Assembly (NCBI GenBank): GCA_034770075.1
Contig: CM068377.1
Location: 78,108,406-78,172,405, forward strand
Direction: 5' to 3'
Source: Aralia elata
Taxonomy: Eukaryota > Streptophyta > Magnoliopsida > Apiales > Araliaceae
DNA length: 64,000 nt
A program made the position numbers and the translations under genes. Shown here piece by piece: positions 24,002 through 35,331 of this stretch; position 1 is the first letter of the stretch; each line of letters begins with the position of its first letter. The notes under the pieces were generated by a model. It did no database searches and was not told where the DNA came from. It saw nothing but the letters and a program-made list of their open reading frames with translations.

Positions 24002-24840
24002 CTAATGAAGTATTGGTAAGCAGCAATATGGGCCTTCAAAGTATCTTATCTCCTCTTGTGATGCATTATCGGTTACCACAGGTGTGTCACTAGGCTGAGT
24101 CGATTTCCAAGTGTTTATTGACGTGGCTCGAAATCCTACAGAGATGATTCTCCCATGTCCACCTCCCAAAACTTGGGAGACAGCGTCATTCGGCCCAGAC
24201 TTTTCAATTTGGTTTTCCTCAGCTTCAGATGCAGCCAATACATCATTAACCTTCTTTACTTCTTCCTATAAGATATTATTACAACAAATCATCAAGTACC
24301 AAAAGAAAACAAAAACAAAGAAACACCAGCAAAAGTAAAGATGAAATAAGCATTTAATCCCTTACTGTTGCATACTTGTGGATTGTATTATCCTTTCTAG
24401 TATAAGACAAGACAAATAATTCACCACAAGTTAGAATTTTCCCTCTTTATCCTTCTCCACATGCCAAGTTATTGAAAAATAAACAAAATGAATTATAATA
24501 AATTAGTCTAGCATTTTGGTTACAATATACACACACACACATTAATATAATTACCAATTTCTGCCTCTTCCTCGCAAGTGACATTCGTCCTAAAGTATGT
24601 TGTCTCTTTAATTTAATAAAATCATATGAGTCTATTGAAGTAGGAAATATTTGAATAAGTACTACTAATTTATTGTGTAAAAGTAAAGTAATCTGTTATC
24701 GCACATGCATCATCATGTGATTCCTGTTCTTGTTGCAATCTCTCAACACATGAAATCATTTCAGAATCAGTATTAGGTGTACTGCCATTAACTTGAGCCA
24801 TGAATGTACGTCTACATAAGAAAAGAATCATAAAAATAGA
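24002..24840 (-). pseudogene. Relic of a TNPA-like (Transposase_24) CACTA gene
   Basis: The last exon-like part (24266-24002) reads EEVKKVNDVLAASEAEENQ and then VSQVLGGGHGRIISVGF. This resembles the C-terminal VLG..GR..GLG motif of plant Ptta/En/Spm transposase proteins. It is preceded by a splice-acceptor-like CTTATAG. Upstream pieces near 24800-24690 (TFMAQVNGSTPNTDSEMISCVERLQQEQE) have the composition of the preceding exon. Connections between pieces are inferred. No catalytic transposase (TNP2) part was found in this element. Confidence 0.5.
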
Positions 24841-27800
24841 GTGCTAATGAATGTCATATAATTATGAATGTAAATATATCGTAATTAGGCAACATTATCA
24901 AAGCATTAATAAAAGAGAATATTTGAATATAATATGTGAAAGGATCAATCCAATGACACTATTAACTTCTTTATTAAAAATAATATTGAAAGATTTTCCT
25001 ACATTCTGAAAACTTTATTAATGATAGAAGTATCTATAATGGCACAATCAAAAGAAAAAATAGCTCTGTATTTGCTGTACAAAAACCTATTAACTAATAA
25101 TATTCAACAATCTACAATCAGTACACTCTGTAGTATTTTATATGTAATAGCACAACCAAAGAAAGCCATCTTCAAGAGAAGAAGAACTATTCTTTATTTA
25201 CCAGCACAAATCAGTTGTTGAACTAGACGTGTCTAGTCACTCATTCAGGGACAAAGAATATATTAACAACACAACACATTAACTACTAAAAAATATGTAG
25301 TTTGTTTGGTCAGAGAAGGCAATCTGATATATTCATGGAAAGGGTCTTTGCCTTGCCACACCACCCAAAAGCAAATACAAAGCAAATACATTATTCCATC
25401 ATTGAAACTTGTACCAAATATAAAGATGCAAACAATAGTATTTTGTAGAGCTCTACAGTAAGCGTCTCAAAAACACTTTTCAAGTAAGTTTTTACTACCG
25501 TTGAACAAGCTGATCAAGTGTCAAACACCCTTACATCCACCTACACCTCAGCCCAAAAGCGCACGCAACCCAACCAGATATTTTTTTGGTGGAGGCAATA
25601 AATACTACAAAACAAGTTTCCTCAAATGGCCAAATGGGTACACTTCATATGCACATATAGGCTACAGAAACCATAACGTTACCAATTACAAGCAAAAGAC
25701 AAGTGGATGGGATAAATAATATGCCTTGAGAGCTAATGGAATGAAGCGGCCTACTAACTTAATATGTTAAACACCACTCATACACCAAATAGGAATTACA
25801 AATAATATGGTCGCAAGTAAGCAAATTCTATAATTAGACAACTGCCACAATCACTTGATTAATTATGATACTCACTCTAAATTACCATGTGGCATCGGCT
25901 TCTTTCTCTCAGCCACAACTACAATCATATATCACATAAAATTTACACATGAATACTCAATCCATGATATTTATTATGGGTGTCTGTAGACTACAAACAG
26001 CTATAGCGTGAAGGCCATATAAATACACACTTGTAAACCAACTAGTGGAATGAACAGGATCTTCACAAAACAAGATAAGGAATTCTACAAATAAGATGTA
26101 ACAAATGCCAATTCATCCCAACACATTTTGAATGTGATTCTAAAGTTCAATCGTCTATGGACCTTATCAATTTTTTTTATTTCACTGAGTTACTATTATT
26201 CCTGATTGCACAATAACATCAGTATAATGAGATTGTAAACTATCACAACACATTTTACATATTTAAGAGATAGTGATATAAATAAAAAGATGCTATATGC
26301 ACCGAATATAGTCATTGTATATCAAAAATTGAACTCAGTTTATAAAGAACTCAACAAGATTATATCGAGAAAAAAAAAAGAATTACAATTAAAAGATAGC
26401 CTTTCGTGGCAAGTAAAATATCACAAAAAAAAAACAATTATTAGAAAGGCATTCACAAGGACCAGTTCAGAAAAAAAGAATATATAAGTTAAAGGCCTCC
26501 AAGTCTTTCTCATTCACATACCTATATTATTAAGGGAGAGCAAGTAGTTAGACTTTTGGTCTCACAGTATAAAGATATCTGTTAATTCCCTATTTTCTTC
26601 TCTCCCACTCTTATCCATTGCATCTAATTTCTCCCACCCACTATTTTTTACACTTTTTGAATAGCTCACACAAATGTACGTGCCGTCAAACTAGTATGAA
26701 TAATTGGCATAGTGGATTACACATAATTAAACCTCAACCCTCCAATAACATCAAGTAATTAGGCAAAACTAAAAACGATATTAGAATAAAAAGGCTAAAA
26801 TAAAATTCTTATAAAACACATACCCAACAAAAAATCTAACCGCAAACTTGAAATCCTAAGTCTTCACTGCCACTTCTCTCTGCTTTCCATCCTATGAAAC
26901 TAAAAAGAACCTAAAATTAATTATCAAAATCAATTTTGAGACTTAAATTACTATTCATAAGTGTCGTATGAAATTCAACAGACTCAAATTTTCTTGATTT
27001 ATCTCTGCCCTTTTGGGTTCGATTCTTCAATTGGGTTACTTCACAATCTCCCAAAATTGGATTTTTTTATAGTAATTTTTCACATTTATTGACAAGAATT
27101 TCAATTGGGTTTCAGTTAATTTATGGTTAGATATTGCTCTCAATTACACTAACTAGCACAAACATACATACAATAGAACATATAAACCAAAAACATGCTA
27201 ATATAAAAAAGAATTAGGGAGATAAAAGAAGACCTAAAGCATGCTAATACAGACAAGAATTAGGAAGATAAAAGAAGACCCAAATGAGAAATTGCTGGGG
27301 GGAAAAATTACCAATATCAACTTGTTTTATGGAGCTATGTCACTGCAAGTCATCTCGAGGATTCCCGGAGAATGAAGAGAAGAGGGTGATCAGCACACAA
27401 TCCGCAATTTAGCTATAATAACACCCAAAATCCCAAATCAGAAAACAAAATCGGTATATCTGGAGGCACTGGAGCTTTAGGGAACTAAAACATGTGGCCA
27501 AATAACTTACCTGGGAATGAAGAGATTGGCTGATATATTAGAGAGATTAGGTTTGGGGGGAATTTTAGGCTTGATAGGATAGGGGAAGTGGGAAATTAGA
27601 ATGAAGATGAGATTCGTCCAACTCCTTTTCCAGACTAAGTACGCACCTCCGAATTAAATTAGGGTATGTTTCAAAAAAAAGAGTTTGATTTGAACTTATA
27701 AAATCAACTAATATTATAAACTTTTTAAAAAATAATACTATAAATAAAATTATTATTTTAAAAACTTAAATAGATTTAAATTTAAATTTTAGGATATCAT

Positions 27801-28661
27801 AAATTAGTTAGTAACAAACTGAAATATAACTCTTTTGTGAAACATAAAAATAATAATTATATATATTTGTGATTTGTTCCACATAAAGAGTCTTAATTGT
27901 TATAATTTTTTATTGTCAATTTACAATATTTTAAACTTTGAATTATTGTAGCTTAATATTTTAATTAATAAAATATTTAATATTATAAATTATTTAAAAA
28001 ATATTATTAGGAATAAATTTCTATTTTAAAAAATTAATTACATTACAATTTGAGTTGTATATAAGATACTATAAATTAACTAAGAATAAAACTCAAACTT
28101 AACTCTTTCTCCAGAATAGATGAGTAATTTTTTAGCATTTGGGTCTATTGAGCCTTATCTCTCATTTTTTTTCATGGTCAATGTATGAAAGTTTAAAGTT
28201 TAAATTATTGTAAATTTATTTACTTTGATTAAAGAAATAGTCGATATTGTAAGCTACTTAAAAAGTATTATTAAAAAAAATTGTTATTGTAAAAAATTAA
28301 ATGTATTTATATTACAATTTATATTCAACACAATTAATTTTAAAAATATTATTTATAACAAAACAGTGACCAATTTTATCTCTCGCAAAAAATCTCTGAA
28401 CAATAATATATAGTGACTAATAATTCCTTCATTAATAGTATTTTTCCTCACAAATTTGTATCATAAATTAGCGCCAAATATCCTTCTACCATCTCAATTT
28501 TGTGAAAGAAACAATTTAAATTGTGAAGGATGTTTCTTTCGCTAATAACTATATTGTCATTATATTTTTTTCCTTCACAATTCCTTCACTAGAAAACTTC
28601 TCATGTGAAGGAATGAATTCCTTCACAAAAATTCCTACACTACATCCATAATTTCTTGTAG

Positions 28662-28839
28662 ATACCTTATTGAAATAAAATTCCTATACAACGAAAACTA
28701 GTTCTAATAGGTACGTAACAAACGTCCTATAATTATGGTAACAACTTCCAATAGATAACAACTTCAATGCCACTAACGTGTTGTCCAACAACGCAACATC
28801 ATTAGCACCATCCGACTTAGATCCTCTTGCATCAGTCCC
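28662..28839 (-). mobile_element. 3' tail of gypsy element B, truncated
   Basis: Non-coding sequence after the integrase end of element B, cut off at the CACTA-like terminus. No 3' LTR of B is visible to the left, so the 3' side of B was lost or displaced. Confidence 0.5.
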
Positions 28840-30145
28840 CCCGGGTTAAAAACAACTCATCCTCGAGTTCACAATAGTATCATCAAACGTCCCAAAACAT
28901 GGACTCAAGTGCTTCACATTAAATGAAAGACGTTCGACGTCCGCATAAATAATTGGGAATGCGCAACCGATAAGTATTATCATTGATTTTTTGCAGAATC
29001 TCACAGGGCCCAATTTTCCAATCCTTAAGCTTATTATATTCGCTAACAAAAATAAGGTCACGAGTCAAAACTGCCCAAACAAAATCACCAACTTCAAAAC
29101 ATATATGACGATGATGGTTGTCAACCCGATCCTTATACTTTGCATTATTCTCTCGAATAGATCGGTGCACCTGATCATGGATACTCTGAAGATGATCTGC
29201 CATTTCATCTACCTTAGGGTCATATACTCGGCTAATCCGTGGAATAGGAGTTAAATCTAGGACCTCGGAAGGATTCTGATCATAGACAACCGCAAAAGGA
29301 CTCACATTCGTGGTTCTGTTCGTCGACCTGTTATAAGCAAATTTCGCTTGAGGTAACGCCAAATCCCACTGCTTCGGCTTAGTACCAGCTAAACATCTTA
29401 AAAGGTTGCCCAAGCTTCAGTTTACCACCTCAGTCTGACCATCTGTCTGAGGATGATAGGCACTACTGACATTCAACTACGTTCCCATTTTCTCCCATAA
29501 ACTTTTCTAGAAGTGACTTATAAACTTAATCAGTATCACGATCTGAAGTAATAGTCTGGAGAATAACATGAAAACGTACAATCTCCCGAAAGTAGATGTG
29601 GGCAACCCGGTTAGCATCCATTGTCTTCCGACAAGCTAGAAAATGAGCCATCTTAGAGAGCTAATCAACCACAACCAGAATAGAATCCATGGCTCGCTGA
29701 GTTCGGGGAATACCCAACACAAAATCGATACTAACATCACGCTATGGGGCTTCAGGAATAGGTAAGAGAGTGTACAATTCAGTATTAGTAAGAACTCTCT
29801 TAGATCGTTGACACCCACAGTAACGTTCCACATATTGAGCCACATCAATGGATAATTTAGCCCAATAATGGTCAACCGAAACCAAGGCCAACGTCTTATC
29901 TCATCTGAAGTGTCTTTCATTTTGAAGTTCACTTATGATTTGTTGTCCAAGTGAATAATTTGGAATGCATAGCTGTAACCCATGAAACAAATATCCATTA
30001 TGCAGAATATAGTCATGTCGTTGTCCTTCACTCACCTCCCGAACTATCTTCCCGAAGGAAGGATTTGTTATGTACATGTCCGCAAAGGCTTTAAACCCTA
30101 CGGCTTTGCTACTCATAATGTTAAGGAGCAATGTGCGTCAGCTTA
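28840..30145 (-). pseudogene. Gypsy element B: integrase remnant
   Basis: Pieces in several frames give: the end of the zinc-binding region (LGQQIISELQNERHF, near 29930); SIDVAQYVERYCGCQRSK; the core with DFVLGIPRTQRAMDSILVVVD; SDRDTD; and then an open C-terminal part at 29413-28919 beginning MGNLLRCLAGTKPKQWDLAL. The latter continues AYNRSTNRTT, VGDFVWAVLTRD, EYNKLKDWKIGPCEIL and NVKHL. This order and wording are those of chromovirus-type Ty3/gypsy integrases. Stops and frameshifts are frequent. No chromodomain was recognised after NVKHL. The copy cannot make a working integrase. Confidence 0.85.
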
Positions 30146-31480
30146 AAGCATCGGTAACACAGTAAAGACTTCCCGCTTGGTGCCGTAGTGCAAATGTGAA
30201 CTCCTGCAAGTACGCCACCCATTTGGCATGTCTTCGGCTCAGCTTGTGTTGATCATTAATGTACTTCAAGGCCTCATGATTAGTGAAAAGGATGAACTCC
30301 CAATGTATTAAACAATAACATCAATGCTTCAGTGTCAACTGAACTATTACATAGAATTCTAAATCATAGGTGGAATAGTTCTTCTTTGACCCCGATAGCT
30401 TTTTGCTGAAAAATGCGACTGGTCGACCCGCCTGACTCAAAACACCACCGATACCAACCCCAGATGCATCACAGTTTACTTCAAATACTTTCTCAAAATG
30501 AGGAAGTTAAAATCAGTGCTTATATCATCTTCTACTTGATAAGGTGCAAACTAGTGTCGGCCTCTTCAAACTAACTGCACAATTTCCCCTTAAGGCACTC
30601 TATGATAGGTGCAATTAATGTGTTGAAGTTCCTAATGAATCGTCAGTAGAAAGAACCTAAACCATGGAAACTTCTGACATCATGCAAGGTCTTCGGTGTA
30701 GGCCATGCCAAGACTACGTCTACTTTTAACTGATCTACAAGAACACCTTTGTTAGAAACAACAAAGTCGAGGAAGGTTACTAAAGTCTTGAAGTAGGAGC
30801 TCTTTCTTCTAGTTGATGAACAAGCACGTTTTTCTCAACGCATCAAAAATAACTCGGAGATGCTCATGATGTGTCTCCCATGTCAGACTCTAAATGAGAT
30901 TATCGTCAAAGTAGACAATCACAAATTTCACCATTAAAGGACACAAAACTTGATGCATAAACCTCATGAATGTGTTGGGAGCATTGAAAAGCCCGAAAGG
31001 AGTAACCATCCATTTATACAAGACATATTGTGTTTTAAATGTTATTTTCTACTTATCTCCGGACCTTACTCTGATCTGGTGGTACCCACTCTAGATCTTG
31101 AGATTAATTTTTACAAAGACCTTACTCCGGACAGTTGATCCAACATGTCATCCATATGAGGAATTAGAAGTCGATACTTCACTATAATCTTATTGATGGC
31201 TCTGCTGTCAATACACATCCTCTATGACCCGTCTTTCTTCGGTACAATAGAGCAAGTACTACGTATGGGCTCATACTTTCACGAATGTAACATTTTTCTA
31301 ATAACTCCATCACCTGTCACTGCAACTCTTCGGACTCATTGGGGTTGAGTCTATATGTTGGTCGATTAGGTAAGCTTAATTCAGGAATAAGATCTATCTG
31401 ATGTTGAATGTCTCTCATCGGCGGTAATCCAGGAGAAAGCTCTTCGATCATCAAATTAGAGAATTTTGACAGCAGCTTTT
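30146..31480 (-). pseudogene. Gypsy element B: reverse transcriptase and RNase H remnant
   Basis: On the minus strand, PKKDGS.RMCIDSRAINKI around 31240-31180 marks the fingers/palm of the reverse transcriptase. The catalytic block reads VYFDDNLI near 30910-30895, keeping the two aspartates. The RNase H part (DASGVGIGGVLSQAGRPVAFFSKKLSGS, 30470-30385; ALKYINDQHKLSRRHAKW, 30270-30215) follows. At least ten stops and several frameshifts interrupt it. Order PR-RT-RH-IN identifies Ty3/gypsy. Confidence 0.85.
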
Positions 31481-32140
31481 ACACATCGGCTAGTACTTTT
31501 GTGTTCCCATCTATTGTATTATTCCCATAAGGAAGAAAAGCATATACCACACCCTCTTGCTCAACCTTAGTTAGAAATTTAGACATGGACAACAGGTTAA
31601 CATTATTGACCACCTGAGTAGAATTGCCCTCTTCCCGACGAGGTGTTAATACCATCTTCTTCCCTTTTATACTAAGGAAGTATGTATTCTTCCTCCCATC
31701 ATAGACAACACTTTGGTCATATTGTCAGGGTCTTCCTAGAAATACATGACACACATCTATATATATCACATCACACCAGGCACTATCAAAGTATTTCTTG
31801 CCTATTGAAAAAGACACTAGGCATCTTTTATTCACCGTTACTTCATCGCCCTTATTTAACCATGATAACTTAATGGTTTGGGATGTTGATCCGTCTTCAA
31901 TTGCAACTTCTGAATAGCCTCTTCAGATATGACATTTTCAAAACTACCACTATCGATGATCAACTTGGAAAATATTAGTTCTCAACCAATCGTCCCTTGA
32001 GTCGCCTTTAGGAGTCAATAGACTTTTGTGAATGACCAAAGTCTCATGACCATCTCCATAAAACATATCTTCATCTTTATACTCGTCATATACAGGTTCA
32101 CTAACCTACTCTACTTCTTCTTCCACATCTTCAATCAGGA
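31481..32140 (-). pseudogene. Gypsy element B: protease remnant
   Basis: The minus strand around 31980-31890 reads LIIDSGSFENVISEEAIQKLQLK. This matches the retropepsin-like active site (DSGS) of gypsy elements, with the usual C after GS replaced by F. Flanking frames are interrupted. It lies between the zinc knuckle of gag and the reverse transcriptase, as expected. Confidence 0.75.
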
Positions 32141-32839
32141 GGTTTTTGCCCTTTTAACTGGCAGGCTTCTTGCACTCTGTCGCTCTATGCCCTAGCTCAC
32201 CACATCTAAAACATTTAATATTAGAATTGAGATTACTTTGTGGTTGTTACGGTGTAGGATAGGGTTGTTAGGGTTTTGTCGGTCTACTTTTTGAGTTGTT
32301 TCTTATCACCGGTCCCTGTTTTGTTATTACTCTACATCACAAGCACATTGGTATGCAACAGTCCACAATGAGTGAAAACTAAGAAAATCTTGTAGGGGCT
32401 GTCGTAACCCACCCACATACCGTGCTACTAATTGTTCCTTTGTTTCTGACAAATCATTTCAGGCTATCAATTGATAGAACTCCTCTATATAATCATCAAC
32501 CGATTTGATGCCTTGCCTCAATAGGTGTAGTCGCTTAAACAAAGATTGAGTGTAACCAAAAGGAAAACTTTGGTCTTGTATCTTCTTCGTCATCCTCTCC
32601 CAATCTGTGATTTTAGACCTACCCTGTCTCTTTCGAGAGCACCTCAACTGCTCCCACCAAGCAGATGTTGCCCTTGAGTTTAATGGTAACCAGTTTCACC
32701 TTGATACTGTCTGGAAATTCCTTGTATTCAAAGATAGGTTCAACTCCGTTCTTCTAATCGATGAATCACTCCGCTTGCAACGTAATAGAAAACTGTGGTA
32801 GCTCCACCTTAAAGCCCAGGTCTCGATGATGATCATCTC
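32141..32839 (-). pseudogene. Gypsy element B: gag, downstream portion
   Basis: From right to left: RDLGFKVELPQFS..., the retrotransposon gag domain with LLRQGIKSVDDYIEEFYQLIA (32520-32459), and a single CCHC knuckle CFRCGELGHRATEC (about 32210-32170). Frameshifts interrupt it. The upstream portion lies at 51298-52157 beyond the nested element A; joining the two across one ATCTC restores a continuous gag reading. Confidence 0.85.
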
Positions 32840-34203
32840 TATGACGTCCCCAAAATAGGGTCCACACAACCCCATTTTGGTCGCCAAAAATACATACAAT
32901 AACATAAGTTCAAATATTACAAGGTCGTATATAATACGACACTATTAACATCCAAATTCAGACATTGCCGTATAAAAATACGGCAACACATATTACAAAT
33001 CCTTGCCACACTATTCTACAACATAGTGAAGGCTATAATTGAGATTCCCTCGGACTATCACTCCACACCCCGACTAGTCCCAGCTATATTCTCATTTCTT
33101 GAGAAGAACAATGGAACAAAAGGAAAAGGATGAGCTCAACTAGCCCAGTAAAGAATATCACGACTAAGATAATGAAGAATAAATTATCATTAGTCTTGAA
33201 CAGTGAAAAATCTCACAGAATATAATAGACAACAAGTTTTAGATCAACAACTGCAGCGGAAATATCAATCAATTAGGAGAGTAAAATAGATCATGATGTC
33301 CACAATCTTCTCCAAAAAGTTCACCAACAATATTTTAACCCTATAACACCAATCAACAGTTCCTGTTCATAATAATGCAAATTAACAATCCCTGGTCATA
33401 AACACGTAAATCAACAACTCATCTTTGCGCTACGGGCCAAAGATATTTAATTGTAGCACTAATGGTCATGATCATACCAATCAACAGTTACTCATTGTCA
33501 CAAAGGCTATAGAGAACTTTTATTTTATCCCTGCAACACCAACAAGAATTACCTCATTGCTACAAAAGCTATATATAGAGGATTTTATTTTTATCTTTGT
33601 AACACCAAACAACAGTTCCTCGTTGCCAAAAAGGCTATAGAGAACTTCCACCACAAATACTTGCCGAAAGGCTAAAAAGATCTTTCACCACTTGTTCTTG
33701 CCACAAAGGCCAAATACACTCACAACCACTTAGTCTTGATGATGAGTACAAAGATTAATGATATCAAAAATTAACGGAAGTTGTAAGAATAATAAGATAA
33801 ATGAATAAACATTCGAGATTTGACATTTAATTTGTCCAAGTTCAATAATGTCCAAATTGTCAACATGATGACAGAAATGTGGAGTGAAATTCAAGAATGA
33901 TATTCAAATTTCATATAACGAATAAAATAAGAAGGTTCATGCAAACAAAAGTTCAAGTGAAATGATACTCGATGAAGCTCAAACCATTAAGGATATTCTA
34001 ATCCTTTAAGGAATAATAGTTTCTTACCATAATATGGAGTATGAAAGAAAATGACATCCCTTACCAAAATAGGGAGTATGAAAGAAGGTGCCATCCCTTA
34101 CCTTAATTATTAGGTGACTGGATATTGCTTTCTATTAAGTTTACCAACCTAAATATATTTATAATATAATTAGTAATTATCACATATGGTGAATACTAAC
34201 TCA
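32840..34203 (-). mobile_element. Truncated 3' LTR of gypsy element A
   Basis: 1364 bp closely matching 45309-46341 plus 49392-49751 of the 5' LTR, including the GTCCCCAAAATAGGG end (the terminal TG has become TA at 32840). Its outer part, present in the 5' LTR up to 51292, is missing: at 34203 it abuts the reverse transcriptase in mid-domain. A deletion removed the rest of pol and the LTR start. Confidence 0.8.
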
Positions 34204-35331
34204 TAAGAACTCGTAATGCGCGTGGCGAGTTCTGAAGGTAGTCTTGAGAATGTGATCAGCTTTAACCTTCAACTGATGATACCAAGAACGAAGATCAATT
34301 TTTGAAAAGTACTGAGCACCTTGCAATTGATCAAACATGTCATCAATTTGAGGTAACTGGTACCTATTTTTGATGGTGACATGGTTCAACTCTCGGTAAT
34401 CAATGCACAGTCTCATACTCCTGACTTTCTTCTTCACAAATAGAACAGGGGCACCCCAAGGCAATGTACTTGGGCGTATGAAACTAGTATCTAACAATTC
34501 CTGAAGTTGGGCCTTTAACTCTTGAAGTTCAACGGGAGCCATTCGGTATGGGGCTTTGGAAATAGGTTTGGTACCGGGTTCTAGGTCAATACCAAATTTG
34601 GGCCTTTAACTCTTGAAGTTCAACGGGAGCCATTTGGCATGGGACTTTGGAAATAGGTTTGGTACCGGGTTCTAGGTCAATACCAAATTCAATTTCACGG
34701 TTTGGGGGTAAGCCAGGAAGTTCTTCAGGAAAAACGTCAAAAAATTCATTAACAATAGAAATATCGTTCAAGTTTGACGTATTTTTGTTCAAATGAGTGA
34801 CATGGGCTAAGAATGCTTGACATCCGTTTTTTAATAAACGAATGACTTTATGACTAGAAATGACAGCTATTGATTTCAATGGTTTAGTTGCTTGAATTTG
34901 TATAACAGGTTGATTAGGAATGTGAAAACTAATGATCTTATGAAAGCAATCAATTTTAGCATGATGGATAGTCAACCAATCAATTCCTAAAATCACATCA
35001 AATCCATGCATTTATAAAGAGATAATGTCAACGGGTAATGTGAGGTTGTTGATTTGGACCAAATAAGATTTATAGACAATAGATGTAATGACTATTTCAC
35101 CTAATGGGGTTTCAACTGATAAGTCAAAGTCTAATTTTTCAGGAGTCAAGTTTAAACGTTGAGCACATGCAGGTAAAATAAAAGATTGGGTAGCTCTAGT
35201 ATCTAACAAGTCATAAACTTCACAAGAGTTGATAAGTAGTTTACCCGTGATAAACTTCGTTCGGGTTCCACGCTTTTTTGGGACGTCACGACAAAAGCTC
35301 TCCCCTGTACCACAGGCTTTGACGTAACAGC
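34204..35331 (-). pseudogene. Gypsy element A: protease and reverse transcriptase fragment
   Basis: From right: a gag-protease linker (VTSKPVVQGRAFVVTS), protease LLDTRATQSFI at about 35209 where the family has DTGA, so the active-site glycine is arginine. Then GFDVILGIDWLTIHHAKIDC, the linker EELPGLPPNREIEFGIDLEPGT, and the start of reverse transcriptase (QELLDTSFIRPSTLPWGAPVLFVKK, CIDYRELNHVTIKNRYQLPQ, FSKIDLRSWYHQL). It stops at HYEFL, before the catalytic YxDD, where the LTR at 34203 begins. A 91-bp tandem duplication (34507-34688) shifts the frame. Confidence 0.88.
34507..34688. repeat. 91-bp tandem duplication inside pol of element A
   Basis: Two copies beginning TTGGGCCTTTAACTC at 34507 and 34598 with a few substitutions. 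91 is not a multiple of three, so the duplication breaks the polyprotein frame and yields MAPVELQELKAQ twice. Confidence 0.9.

Larger units (their letters stand above)
22989..28661. mobile_element. Degraded CACTA-like transposon
   Basis: CTACAAGAAA at 22989-22998 is the exact inverted complement of TTTCTTGTAG at 28652-28661. Both ends carry many subterminal copies of a TTGTGAAGGA-type motif (23000-23400 and 28480-28640), a hallmark of CACTA elements. The outermost CA is missing or mutated on both sides and no 3-bp duplication is clear. Inside, a further CACTA end (23872) and a TNPA-like relic are present; most of the 25-28 kb interior is AT-rich without genes. Confidence 0.65.

Noticed and set aside
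24111..24338. 75-codon plus-strand open frame
   Set aside because: Antisense to the TNPA-like relic, no own features.
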